Of a DNA stretch of 64,000 nt, positions 1 through 7,610 are shown in pieces. Source of the DNA: Sphingobacterium pedocola (GTDB lineage Bacteria > Bacteroidota > Bacteroidia > Sphingobacteriales > Sphingobacteriaceae). Location: positions 450,648-514,647 of the forward strand of contig NZ_MU158689.1 of assembly GCF_015209965.1 (NCBI RefSeq), written 5' to 3'. How positions within the stretch are numbered: the stretch's first letter is position 1; every line of letters begins with the position of its first letter. The position numbers and the translations under genes are program-made. Below the pieces are notes generated by a model that saw nothing but the letters and a program-made list of their open reading frames with translations, was not told the origin of the DNA and ran no database searches.

Positions 1-659
1 AGAAATATACTGTACTTGCCGGCCGCTTTGCCACTCTTGCTATACTCCACTTGGATGAAGTCCGTATTGGCATTATAGTTGGCATCGTTTACCATCAGCT
101 CCCAGGCCTTGCCATTGTATTGGTACACCCGATTGTTGTCATTGTCCCGATAGGCCCACCCATTTTGTGGACTGGGGGGTGGGTTTTGTATGAATCCTCT
201 CCAGTTGATATAAATACTATCATTCTGCGCCGTCCCCCTATGTCCATTGATGTCCATTTGGAACCAGGCATTGCTGCGATAGATATATTGATATCCGTCT
301 ATTGTATTGCGGTACGCCTCATTTTCTGCGACCGTGTTGGGATGGGAAGCCGCATCTGCACGCCATTTTATATTTCCTTCGGTACTACCGTTAATCCCTA
401 TGGCAGCATTGATGATTTCTCCTGGTCGAGCGACGAAACGTATGGAATCGGTCCACCTTGAGTTGTAATACCGTTGACGAAGGTATAAGTCGTCGGTCTC
501 ATAATTGTCATCCCAACCGTCGGTAGCCAGTGTATCGCCCGGCAGATCGTAGATAAGGGTACTACGTCCGTCGTCGTAATTTGGCGTAAGGTCTTCCAGT
601 TTATAACACGAGGCGAGTCCTAATGTTATTAATGTAATTGCGACAATCAATCTACTCAT
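1..659 (-). CDS. Partial lipoprotein in the HmuY slot of the heme operon
   Basis: This open frame begins with ATG at 659 and runs off the left edge, so the C-terminus is missing. The first 18 residues form a lipoprotein signal ending in the lipobox LASC (Cys18). Residues about 33-43 read STLIYDLPGDT, nearly the same as STVIYDLAGDT in the HmuY-like protein encoded at 6527-7231. The visible remainder is rich in Asn, Tyr and Asp and does not show the HmuY core motif WDLAF/WDISF, which could lie beyond the edge or be absent. It starts 53 bp after the gene upstream in the same leftward operon, at the position where the repeating order HmuY-B-A would place another HmuY gene. A surface or periplasmic lipoprotein involved in heme acquisition is an inference from position and this one motif. 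Confidence 0.6.
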   Translation of the reverse strand, partial: MSRLIVAITLITLGLASCYKLEDLTPNYDDGRSTLIYDLPGDTLATDGWDDNYETDDLYLRQRYYNSRWTDSIRFVARPGEIINAAIGINGSTEGNIKWRADAASHPNTVAENEAYRNTIDGYQYIYRSNAWFQMDINGHRGTAQNDSIYINWRGFIQNPPPSPQNGWAYRDNDNNRVYQYNGKAWELMVNDANYNANTDFIQVEYSKSGKAAGKYSIF

Positions 660-712
660 ATAGAAAGGATGAAGTTTAAAGTTAGTCTGTACATGCTGAG
701 TGGATAGTTTCT

Positions 713-2125
713 TTAGTTAGTAATATGTGTGTTGGTCAGCTTTTTTCGTGGCAATATGGTATTGTTGATCGGCGTGCCGCGAAAGGTGAGACCTATGATT
801 ACCACTTCTTTGTTCAGTACGGCTGTGGCGGTGGTTGGTATGGTAAAGGTAATCCGATTGCCCGATATGGCTCGGTTGGCGGGTGGGATATTATAGGTAC
901 TGTAAACCCCGGTGCTGGCATCTTTAAGTCCAAGTGCCAATGCAGCGAATGTAGTATATGCGGATCCGATAGCGCTGTCATCAAAAGTGTAATCTAAGGT
1001 CATCTCTTCTCCCGCTTTGATTTGTTTTCCCTCATGTGAAAATTCAAGGGTAGCATACCTCGTTGCCTCGATTATTGGTTGAAATAGGGCTGTGGAAAGA
1101 GGAGAGCCTATAGTGTAGCTGTAGCTACTATTACTATGACGCAAGGAGAAGTTAAATATTCTATAATGTTTATAGGTGTTGAAAAAGTCGGGTGCCACCT
1201 TTACCACAATATTTCCGATTTCTGAGATGCTGACCAAATTTTTATCGATAGTGACGCTTAAGCCATTGATTACTTGTCCCGGAATGATTTGCTGTAGCCC
1301 TAAGCCGAAGGATGCGATGTCACTGATGCTGTAATAGCGGTTAAAAACTGCTTGCCAGCCTTCCTTGACATTGATCTTAAACTCCAAATCGGAGCCAATA
1401 GGCACATTGCCGTAGTTGGAATACGTCACATCGTTTATTATGCTAGTTAATGTCGGCAGCAAAAGATTGATGTTAATAACACTCGATTTGAAATCTCCTA
1501 CTTTTACATACAAGCGGTGAATCCCGGTATCTAATTCGGAAGTTAGTGCGGGTAATGTGGCTTGAAGTAGGTTTGTTGTCGCTGTGCTTTCGTCGAAAGG
1601 TACGTCAAATTCAAACCCATCGCTTACACGTTGCAAGTATACTTTGATGTCTTTAACATCTCCAGTAGAAAGAAAATACTGGCCGTTAATGTTAATGGGT
1701 GTCGGAGATGACCAGGAATAAAATGTTGGGGCGTTATATATCGAGGGTACTGCAATGTTGAATACTGGTTTTAAATTGAATACCGAGATACTACCGTCTT
1801 CGGCGGTGACGGTATACGTCGTGTTCTCTGAAAAATCAACTTCTTCACCGGAAGCGGGGGAGATGGATGCGCCTTCTGAGACTTTGATGTGAGGGGTTAT
1901 CTTCGCTGGTCGCTCAGCATCCGGACTCCAGTAAACGGTGATTTGATTGTTGTTGATGACGGCATCCAAACTATCGATATCCCCATAACCGGAAATACTG
2001 AACTGTTCGATGCTGTTGAATGGTTTTAAGATTTGTTCGTATTCCGTTTTACAGGCATTCATCACCGAGATGCTCGCGACAAACAGCAGGAAAAGAACGA
2101 TTTTCTGTATATATATATTGCGCAT
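713..2125 (-). CDS. DUF5018-like lipoprotein, module protein A (copy 1)
   Basis: A 470-residue predicted lipoprotein with lipobox VMNAC near residue 25. Residues about 35-125 form a DUF5018-like all-beta domain, recognisable by the run EGASISPASG followed by TTYTVTAEDGS. The next part looks like further Ig/IPT-type beta domains. It is a paralogue of the protein at 4258-5325: the N-terminal 200 residues and the C-terminal part (SFDDSAIGS-like region and IPTTATA) match, but this copy carries roughly 115 extra residues in the middle. It is sixth in a leftward operon of lipoproteins that includes two HmuY-type heme-binding proteins. No enzymatic motif is seen. A surface-exposed partner of HmuY in heme capture is inferred from context only; the biochemical role is unknown. 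Confidence 0.7.
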   Translation of the reverse strand: MRNIYIQKIVLFLLFVASISVMNACKTEYEQILKPFNSIEQFSISGYGDIDSLDAVINNNQITVYWSPDAERPAKITPHIKVSEGASISPASGEEVDFSENTTYTVTAEDGSISVFNLKPVFNIAVPSIYNAPTFYSWSSPTPININGQYFLSTGDVKDIKVYLQRVSDGFEFDVPFDESTATTNLLQATLPALTSELDTGIHRLYVKVGDFKSSVININLLLPTLTSIINDVTYSNYGNVPIGSDLEFKINVKEGWQAVFNRYYSISDIASFGLGLQQIIPGQVINGLSVTIDKNLVSISEIGNIVVKVAPDFFNTYKHYRIFNFSLRHSNSSYSYTIGSPLSTALFQPIIEATRYATLEFSHEGKQIKAGEEMTLDYTFDDSAIGSAYTTFAALALGLKDASTGVYSTYNIPPANRAISGNRITFTIPTTATAVLNKEVVIIGLTFRGTPINNTILPRKKLTNTHITN

Positions 2126-2162
2126 GTTTTCTTGATCAAATAGATTTTGTAATAGGGTTGGA

Positions 2163-3341
2163 TTATTGTTTGGCTTTTACGGTTAAACCTGATGAACCGC
2201 CACGGTTTATCAAGACATCGTTACCAAGGTCTGTCTGCTCGTCGAAATCTCCATAGAAGGCGAGTCCATAAGTCGGTCGTGTGTGGTAGATAATGGTCGG
2301 AGACTGTGAATTCCATCCACTATTGGGGTATAAACCAATGGGTAGATCGGGAAAAATAGCCTTCACCGTGGTGCGGGTAGCACTCACAATTTTCATGGGC
2401 ACATTTTTGTTTAGGAGTTCCAAAGGAAAGCCTTCCGGTGTATATCGGATAGCGGTGTTTGGTATAAGTGTGTTGTAGGTGAGCGGATCTCCTGCAACGC
2501 GGGCGTATAGATTTTTTAGGCCTACAAACACGGTACCGTAGCGGTCATCTGTCGGGCTGTTCCGACTTATGGTAAATTCTATCGTGTCGCCAGCAGCATA
2601 ATGCATACTTGATGTTATTTGGGTCATGTAGGGTCTTCTATAATAGAGTTTCATAGGGTTCAGGTCTGTCACGCGCCCCTGATGCTCCATTTTTACGTCG
2701 TATTCACCGGCCATGGCATTTGGCGAAATGTCGACCAGCATGGTATATAAGGTGCCGGGGCTTACCGAAAAGGCTGTAGCATAGTCATTATGTTGTTCTC
2801 CCGTCGCTTTGTTCGTGAATACAAATCGGGCATTGGTACTGGTGGATTCGAAATTGCCAATTAATGTCAACCGGCCATTGACCGGTTTTTCCAGCAATGT
2901 TGTCGCATCCGGCGTACCACTAATACTTACATTTAATGTTTGACCATAGGGCAGTACTTTTTGTATGACCGCATAACTGCGTGAAGCTCCAGTAGCGCTT
3001 TTGACAGTGTACTTGGTGGTGTCAGCGCCTAATCTTAATGGTTCTAGACCACCATCTAGGTTGATTTCTTCACCTTCTGAATTATAGATGCTAGCCCCTT
3101 CATCCAGTCTAATTTCTGGCATAAGATATTCGATAGCATAGTAATAGGGAACATATAGCGTTATCGTGTTTTTTTCTTCGTTGATCGCTCCTAATAATTC
3201 CTGCTCCGTATTGGTAATGCTAAAGGCAAGGATTTTGTTAAATTCAGGCTTCTCGTAATCGACATGTGCTGTTTTGGTACAAGATAGAAATCCGAGAAGG
3301 AGGAGCATCCATATGCATGTCTTGGTGTGTATTTTATTCAT
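2163..3341 (-). CDS. Lipoprotein with DUF5018-like N-terminal domain, module protein B (copy 1)
   Basis: A 392-residue lipoprotein with lipobox GFLSC at residue 21. The N-terminal 120 residues carry a DUF5018-like pattern (DEGASIYNSEGEEINLDGG, then TKYTVKSATGASRSYAV), distantly related to the start of module protein A. The protein is clearly paralogous to the one at 5356-6501: shared stretches include CTKT at the lipid site, INLDGGLEP, SYAVIQK/SYTVIQK and the C-terminal DFDEQT motif. It lies 27 bp downstream of the HmuY gene at 3369-4250 and 37 bp upstream of protein A, so co-transcription is likely. Function is not known. Co-occurrence with HmuY in two copies suggests a dedicated partner, perhaps for surface heme binding, but this is inference. 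Confidence 0.7.
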   Translation of the reverse strand: MNKIHTKTCIWMLLLLGFLSCTKTAHVDYEKPEFNKILAFSITNTEQELLGAINEEKNTITLYVPYYYAIEYLMPEIRLDEGASIYNSEGEEINLDGGLEPLRLGADTTKYTVKSATGASRSYAVIQKVLPYGQTLNVSISGTPDATTLLEKPVNGRLTLIGNFESTSTNARFVFTNKATGEQHNDYATAFSVSPGTLYTMLVDISPNAMAGEYDVKMEHQGRVTDLNPMKLYYRRPYMTQITSSMHYAAGDTIEFTISRNSPTDDRYGTVFVGLKNLYARVAGDPLTYNTLIPNTAIRYTPEGFPLELLNKNVPMKIVSATRTTVKAIFPDLPIGLYPNSGWNSQSPTIIYHTRPTYGLAFYGDFDEQTDLGNDVLINRGGSSGLTVKAKQ

Positions 3342-3368
3342 TATGATAATAACATTGAAGTAATTAAA

Positions 3369-4250
3369 TTATATTCCCACTGTTGTTTTTTTTGTGTTTA
3401 GATTTATGTGTAAGGACGGATTACGTGTGACGAAGCCGAAGCGTTTTTCATCTTTTTTTATAATCATATAACGAAAGCTCACATACGGAATGGCACCTAC
3501 TCCCCGTAACATGGCCATGGGGTCTGTGACGCCTTTGTAAAAACTCTGCACTTCCATTTTGGCATAATTGCCGTTTGCCGTTCGTATAATGATTGTCCGC
3601 GGAACAACTTTTATTTTTCGAGGGCCGTACTCTCCGGGAAAAGCCTTTGCCATATCTTCCGAAAGAGGATACATCATGTGTTGATAAAGGTATCCGTTGT
3701 CTTGTTCCAGCTTCTCCGGTCTGAAAATGTTGTCGAAAAAAGTGTAAAAGGTATGACCTCCCGGGTTCAACGCATCACCCATGCCCGCTAGTCCTGCAAG
3801 ACCTGGGATCTTAAAATCGGCGTCGTCGGGTACATCCATCACTTCGCTATAGGGCTGCTCTAACACAACCACTCCTCCTATACTGGAGGAGCCATAACCA
3901 AAGCCTGTGGTAGATCCGTTATTGGATATGATGGCTGTTCTATACAATCCGGAGAAAGAGATATCCCAACGGTCACTTGTCCTATAAGCTGTGGGTACCG
4001 ACGAAAACTTATTGAGGCTGAAAAATAAGGGATCTGAGCCATCCAATGGACGGTGGCTCTCCGGTATGTTGTTAACACCAAGGTCAAGAATTTGTATTTC
4101 CCTATTGAATACGGAATCACTTGGAGGGAGATCAGGATCCCAATCGTAACCATTGAGATCGTAGACTTCGCCACAGGAAGTAAGGGCTAAAAGAGTACTA
4201 CAAACTGTAAAAAGTACTATACTTCTCGTGCATACTTTAATTTTCTTCAT
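3369..4250 (-). CDS. HmuY-family heme-binding lipoprotein (copy 1)
   Basis: A 293-residue lipoprotein with lipobox ALTSC (Cys26). The HmuY-family pattern is visible: RWDISFSGLYRTAI near residue 93, a VVLEQPYSEV segment, the stretch NGNYAKMEVQSFYKG and a terminal SFRYMI strand. HmuY proteins in Porphyromonas and relatives are outer-membrane lipoproteins that take heme from host or environmental hemoproteins and pass it to a TonB-dependent receptor. This copy is longer than the paralogue at 6527-7231 and contains a Gly/Ser-rich insert around residue 115. It follows module protein A copy 2 after only 7 bp. No TonB-dependent heme receptor is seen in the window; it may be encoded further left. Heme ligands cannot be assigned from sequence alone. 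Confidence 0.8.
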   Translation of the reverse strand: MKKIKVCTRSIVLFTVCSTLLALTSCGEVYDLNGYDWDPDLPPSDSVFNREIQILDLGVNNIPESHRPLDGSDPLFFSLNKFSSVPTAYRTSDRWDISFSGLYRTAIISNNGSTTGFGYGSSSIGGVVVLEQPYSEVMDVPDDADFKIPGLAGLAGMGDALNPGGHTFYTFFDNIFRPEKLEQDNGYLYQHMMYPLSEDMAKAFPGEYGPRKIKVVPRTIIIRTANGNYAKMEVQSFYKGVTDPMAMLRGVGAIPYVSFRYMIIKKDEKRFGFVTRNPSLHINLNTKKTTVGI

Positions 4251-4257
4251 TATCGAA

Positions 4258-5325
4258 CTAATTGGCTACAATAATTGTGTTTTTATTCGGTGTGATTTGA
4301 TACGAATAATTGTCCGTGTAAGTTGGTCTATTTACCATTGGTGCTTTGGGGAGAAATGTGACAGAAGAAATATAACCCCCTATTGCATTTGTTGCAGTCG
4401 TAGGTAGTACGAATGTAATCTTATTGTCTGCAAGCGTGAAGTTTGATATGGATATATTGGCAACGCCTACAGTACCATTAGCTCTTGGTACAGCTTGAAT
4501 ATTTAAACCTATAGTAGCACCGAAATTGTTTTGAAAATACCGAACTACCGCTCCATCAAAGTCATCTGAAAGTGCATAATTTAAGGTCAATTCTTGGCCC
4601 AACTTTACATTTTGACCAATCTGCTCCAAATGCATACCATGAGTTAACAGACTAGTAGGAGGTTGTCTAATATACACGTCTACATGTCCTGATGTCAAAT
4701 CTCCAACTTTGAGCCATATCTTGTGCCATCCTGTGTCTTGTTGAGCTGTCAGTCGAGGTAACTTTACATCCAAACTTGTGGAAGTTGCTGTTTCAGGATC
4801 AAATGGTATATCAAATTCCAAACCGTCCTTTACCCTTTGTCCATAAACTTTGACTTTACTTAAATCTGTCGCTAGAAAATATTCACCAAACAACTTGAAA
4901 TCTCGAACGGTTCCCCATCTTAAAACGCTTGTAGAGGTATTAATTGCATTTGTGCTATTTAAGATAGGTATAGGTTGCTGAACGATAGGTTTGATTGTAT
5001 AGTTACGGACAGTACCGTCTTCTGCGGTCACTGTATAAGTCGTGTTTTCAGAGAATTCCACTTCTGTTCCTGACGCTGGTGATATTGTTGCTCCTTCTGA
5101 CACACGAATTGTAGGTTTTATCTGTATTGGTAAGGGATTATCTGAATTCCAATAGACCTGAATTTCATCACCAGAAATAGCTGCATTAACAGAGTCTAGA
5201 CTTCCATATCCTGCTACTGAAAATTTTATAACCTCGTTGTATGGTCGTTTGATTGTTTCTGTTTTGGAACATGATACAATGAACAACGCTAATAAAGAAA
5301 ATATAACTGTTTTATAAATATTCAT
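4258..5325 (-). CDS. DUF5018-like lipoprotein, module protein A (copy 2)
   Basis: A 355-residue lipoprotein with lipobox FIVSC (Cys19). It is the shorter paralogue of the protein at 713-2125. The first domain has the same landmarks (SVAGYGSLDS, EGATISPASG, TTYTVTAEDG), and both proteins carry FDIPFD/FDVPFD and IPTTAT/LPTTAT. It lacks about 115 middle residues found in copy 1. It sits 30 bp after module protein B copy 2 and 7 bp before HmuY copy 1, so the two modules are joined in one transcription unit. Its DNA looks more AT-rich than copy 1 by eye, suggesting the two modules have diverged for some time or come from different sources. Role unknown; heme acquisition partner by context. Confidence 0.7.
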   Translation of the reverse strand: MNIYKTVIFSLLALFIVSCSKTETIKRPYNEVIKFSVAGYGSLDSVNAAISGDEIQVYWNSDNPLPIQIKPTIRVSEGATISPASGTEVEFSENTTYTVTAEDGTVRNYTIKPIVQQPIPILNSTNAINTSTSVLRWGTVRDFKLFGEYFLATDLSKVKVYGQRVKDGLEFDIPFDPETATSTSLDVKLPRLTAQQDTGWHKIWLKVGDLTSGHVDVYIRQPPTSLLTHGMHLEQIGQNVKLGQELTLNYALSDDFDGAVVRYFQNNFGATIGLNIQAVPRANGTVGVANISISNFTLADNKITFVLPTTATNAIGGYISSVTFLPKAPMVNRPTYTDNYSYQITPNKNTIIVAN

Positions 5326-5355
5326 ATCAATAATAATCTTAAGTAAAATTGTATT

Positions 5356-6501
5356 TTATAGTACCTCTAATGTGCTCGATATTCCAGATAGCAGTACCCC
5401 ATTTCCCCAATTTGTTTGTTCGTCAAAATCAAAATAGAATCCCATGCCGATATCTGTTATAAATGGGAAATATTTTCCAAATGCGTAAAACGTACCATAT
5501 TTTCCTTGAGGTAGATTCGGGAATTTTACTCTTACTTCGGATCTATTCCATGAAATAATTTCTAAGGGGATCTCTTTATTGTAAAGATCTTCCGAAAATC
5601 CTTCTGGAGTTAGGTATACATAGGCTTTATCCATCTTTAGATAGACTCTTTTTAGCCCAATAAATACACCATTGTTATTATCGTATACTGCTCCATTGAG
5701 TAGACCATATCCTTCTGCTTTTAATATCATTTCTTCTCCAGGTGCATATTTTGTGGTAGACAAGAAAAAACCAGGTATTCCAGGCGTATATTTTAGTTTA
5801 ATATCGGGTAGATTTGTTTTTCTTCCCAGATGCTCCATACTGACTTCATACTCACCCGCAAGGGCTGTTGGTAGAATGTTGATGGTCATCACATAGTTTG
5901 GGGATCCTGAAACAATGTTATTTATTGACACAAAATCATCATGTGTTTTGCCCGTCAATTTATCTTTGAAATAGAATTTAGCTTGTGTGTTCGTAGACTC
6001 AAAATTTCCAGTTAATCTTAAAAGACTATGTACAGGTTTTTCTAAAGTGACACCTTCAACAGCTCCAATATAACTAACAGTCAGTGGAGAACTATGGGCT
6101 GCAATTTTTTGAATAACCGTATAGCTGCGTCTTGCGCCAGTACTACTCTCAACAATGTATTTTGTATTTTGCCCCAGTGGAATTGGTTCTAAACCTCCGT
6201 CCAGATTTATAAGTTCACCTTCTACATCCAACAAACTGGCACCCTCGTCTAATTTTATTGTAGCGTCCAATACACTTAAGCTGATGAAGTATGGTATATA
6301 TACAGTGATCGTATTATTATCATTATCAATAGCGCCCAATAATTCTCCTGTTGCCGTTTTTATTTTATACTCCAGAATGCGGTTTTTTTCTTCTTTTTGA
6401 TAATCTACTAACTCGGTCTTGGTACAAGCAAGAAATAGAGAGATTATACAAACTAGTGGTATAAAAATGTTGTTGAGGTCAAATCTCAATTTTGTTTTCA
6501 T
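5356..6501 (-). CDS. Lipoprotein with DUF5018-like N-terminal domain, module protein B (copy 2)
   Basis: A 381-residue predicted lipoprotein with lipobox LFLAC (Cys26, followed by TKTE). It is paralogous to the protein at 2163-3341 along its whole length: ELLGAI, LDEGAS, LINLDGGLEP, SYTVIQK, a GEYEVSMEHLGR strand, and DFDEQT at the C-terminus. It lies 25 bp downstream of the HmuY gene at 6527-7231 and 30 bp upstream of module protein A copy 2. No catalytic motif is visible, and the fold appears to be a series of beta-sandwich domains. The conserved order HmuY-B-A in both modules is the main evidence that B works with HmuY. Confidence 0.7.
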   Translation of the reverse strand: MKTKLRFDLNNIFIPLVCIISLFLACTKTELVDYQKEEKNRILEYKIKTATGELLGAIDNDNNTITVYIPYFISLSVLDATIKLDEGASLLDVEGELINLDGGLEPIPLGQNTKYIVESSTGARRSYTVIQKIAAHSSPLTVSYIGAVEGVTLEKPVHSLLRLTGNFESTNTQAKFYFKDKLTGKTHDDFVSINNIVSGSPNYVMTINILPTALAGEYEVSMEHLGRKTNLPDIKLKYTPGIPGFFLSTTKYAPGEEMILKAEGYGLLNGAVYDNNNGVFIGLKRVYLKMDKAYVYLTPEGFSEDLYNKEIPLEIISWNRSEVRVKFPNLPQGKYGTFYAFGKYFPFITDIGMGFYFDFDEQTNWGNGVLLSGISSTLEVL

Positions 6502-6526
6502 TTTCGTGATTTATATAATAATTAAT

Positions 6527-7231
6527 TTAATTTGTTTTTAAATTTTTACTGCCATCCTGTTGTACAAAATATCGAAATGTCAAATAAGGAGCCGGCCAAT
6601 ATAGATCAGATACAGCTGGAGGATTACCTTTGTAGATACTAATGATCTGCAGTTTAGCAAATTTTCCATCGGCTAGACGGAGTAGATAAGTGCGGTTTGG
6701 ATAGGTTTTCATGATATGTGTTGTCATATCGTAGCTGTACCATCCGGGCGAACCACCATCGGTAGCCCATCCGATGGTGTGGATTGTGCTATTATCAAAT
6801 TCGCTGTCTGAAGGTGCTGTGCTCAAAGATTCATACGATTGATGGATTAGGATGATTGACGTATTATCGACTATACCATCGTAACCGGGTGTACCGGTAT
6901 ACTTTTTGTTGTTTATTTGTATATCGCCATTGTAATTGCCCGTAAAAGCCAGATCCCATTCACCCGTCTTAAACCATTTCAACGAATCTGCCTTAGTACG
7001 GATCCAGATTTGTTTCTTTAGCTCGAGATTGTACAGAAAGGTATAGAAAGGACGTTTTTCTTTTCCATCGATTCCTTCAGCAATAGAGGCTTTGGTGTCG
7101 CCGGCCAAATCATATATAACTGTACTCTTGCCATCTTCTAAAGATGGCGTAGCTTCTTCTTTTGCACAATTTGTAAGTAGTATTACGAGTGTAAAAGCAA
7201 AGAGTTTATTTAAACCAATTCTAAATAACAT
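6527..7231 (-). CDS. HmuY-family heme-binding lipoprotein (copy 2), first gene of the operon
   Basis: A 234-residue HmuY-type lipoprotein. Recognisable features are the lipobox LLTNC, the N-terminal strand STVIYDLAGDT, the core GEWDLAFTGNYNGDI, an ILIHQSYE segment, DGKFAKLQIISIYKG, and the terminal LTFRYFV strand. An in-frame ATG exists at 7273, but that codon lies inside an 18-bp operator repeat (7264-7281) and would add a charged segment before the signal peptide. The ATG at 7231 gives a normal lipoprotein signal (MLFRIGLNKLF...), and a CACATTTG -7-like box ends 5 bp before it. I therefore chose 7231. Expression is probably controlled from the 21-bp-spaced repeats at 7264-7302. Role: surface heme capture, by family. 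Confidence 0.82.
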   Translation of the reverse strand: MLFRIGLNKLFAFTLVILLTNCAKEEATPSLEDGKSTVIYDLAGDTKASIAEGIDGKEKRPFYTFLYNLELKKQIWIRTKADSLKWFKTGEWDLAFTGNYNGDIQINNKKYTGTPGYDGIVDNTSIILIHQSYESLSTAPSDSEFDNSTIHTIGWATDGGSPGWYSYDMTTHIMKTYPNRTYLLRLADGKFAKLQIISIYKGNPPAVSDLYWPAPYLTFRYFVQQDGSKNLKTN

Positions 7232-7233
7232 GG

Positions 7234-7243
7234 TGCAAATGTG
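7234..7243 (-). promoter_or_regulatory. -7-like promoter box of the HmuY operon
   Basis: On the minus strand 7243-7236 reads CACATTTG, which matches the A and TTTG of the Bacteroidota -7 consensus TAnnTTTG. Only four bases separate it from the ATG at 7231. The proximal edge of the operator pair is exactly 20 bp upstream. The same arrangement (CACTTTTG, 20 bp from the operator) precedes the heme oxygenase gene. No good -33 TTTG is present, as expected if an activator bound at the repeats replaces it; that last point is inference. Confidence 0.5.
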
Positions 7244-7263
7244 CTTAATCTGTTTTGAAATAT

Positions 7264-7302
7264 TTATATGCAATCCGTATTATTTTATATGCAATCTGTA
7301 TT
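7264..7302 (-). promoter_or_regulatory. Direct-repeat operator pair, HmuY operon
   Basis: Two direct copies of an 18-bp site lie at 7264-7281 (plus strand TTATATGCAATCCGTATT) and 7285-7302 (one C-to-T change). The period is 21 bp, two helical turns. Two more copies with the same spacing lie at 8207-8245. AraC-type regulators commonly bind direct half-sites about 21 bp apart, and an AraC-family gene lies nearby at 11173-12150, making it the best candidate for binding here. The factor and its effector (heme or iron status) are inferred. Confidence 0.7.
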
Positions 7303-7341
7303 TTGCCTGTTTAAAGCCTTTGCAGGTGGTTCTTTCTAGGT

Positions 7342-7602
7342 TTAGTTGCTCAAAATAAATTGCTGTTGTCGTTTTTTCGTACAAATGGGAACAATACATT
7401 TGAGTTTTACCAAGAGCCTGACCGTTTTATGTACGGTAGCCCAACTAATGCGGTGTTCTTGGCGGATATATAGCCAAAGATCATCGATGCTGCCTGTAAA
7501 AGGGGTAGCACATAAGGTATCGATGATAATCAGACGTTGCTGACTGATGATATAACCGTGTTCAGTCAGCAACGTCAATATGGTCTGCTTTGTGCTTTCC
7601 AT
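7342..7602 (-). CDS. Fur-like winged-helix protein, DNA-binding domain only
   Basis: An 86-residue protein matching the N-terminal winged-helix domain of the Fur family: helix 1/2 with ISQQRLIIIDTL, then ISWATVHKTVRLL, the counterpart of the family's recognition helix (usually ISLATVYRTLKLL), and a wing ending at the C-terminus. The C-terminal dimerisation and metal-binding domain of Fur (about 60 more residues with His/Cys ligands) is absent. It is encoded 8 bp after the heme oxygenase gene, in the same leftward unit, and before the operator of the HmuY operon. It could be a natural small regulator or a decayed Fur. The intact short frame, family-like residues and placement beside heme genes favour a functional protein, possibly sensing metal or heme by another route. 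Confidence 0.65.
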   Translation of the reverse strand: MESTKQTILTLLTEHGYIISQQRLIIIDTLCATPFTGSIDDLWLYIRQEHRISWATVHKTVRLLVKLKCIVPICTKKRQQQFILSN

Positions 7603-7610
7603 CTACAGGG

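Noticed and set aside
51-461. Plus-strand open frame of 136 codons
   Set aside because: It is a shadow of the leftward lipoprotein gene at 1-659, which has a good signal peptide and a lipobox.
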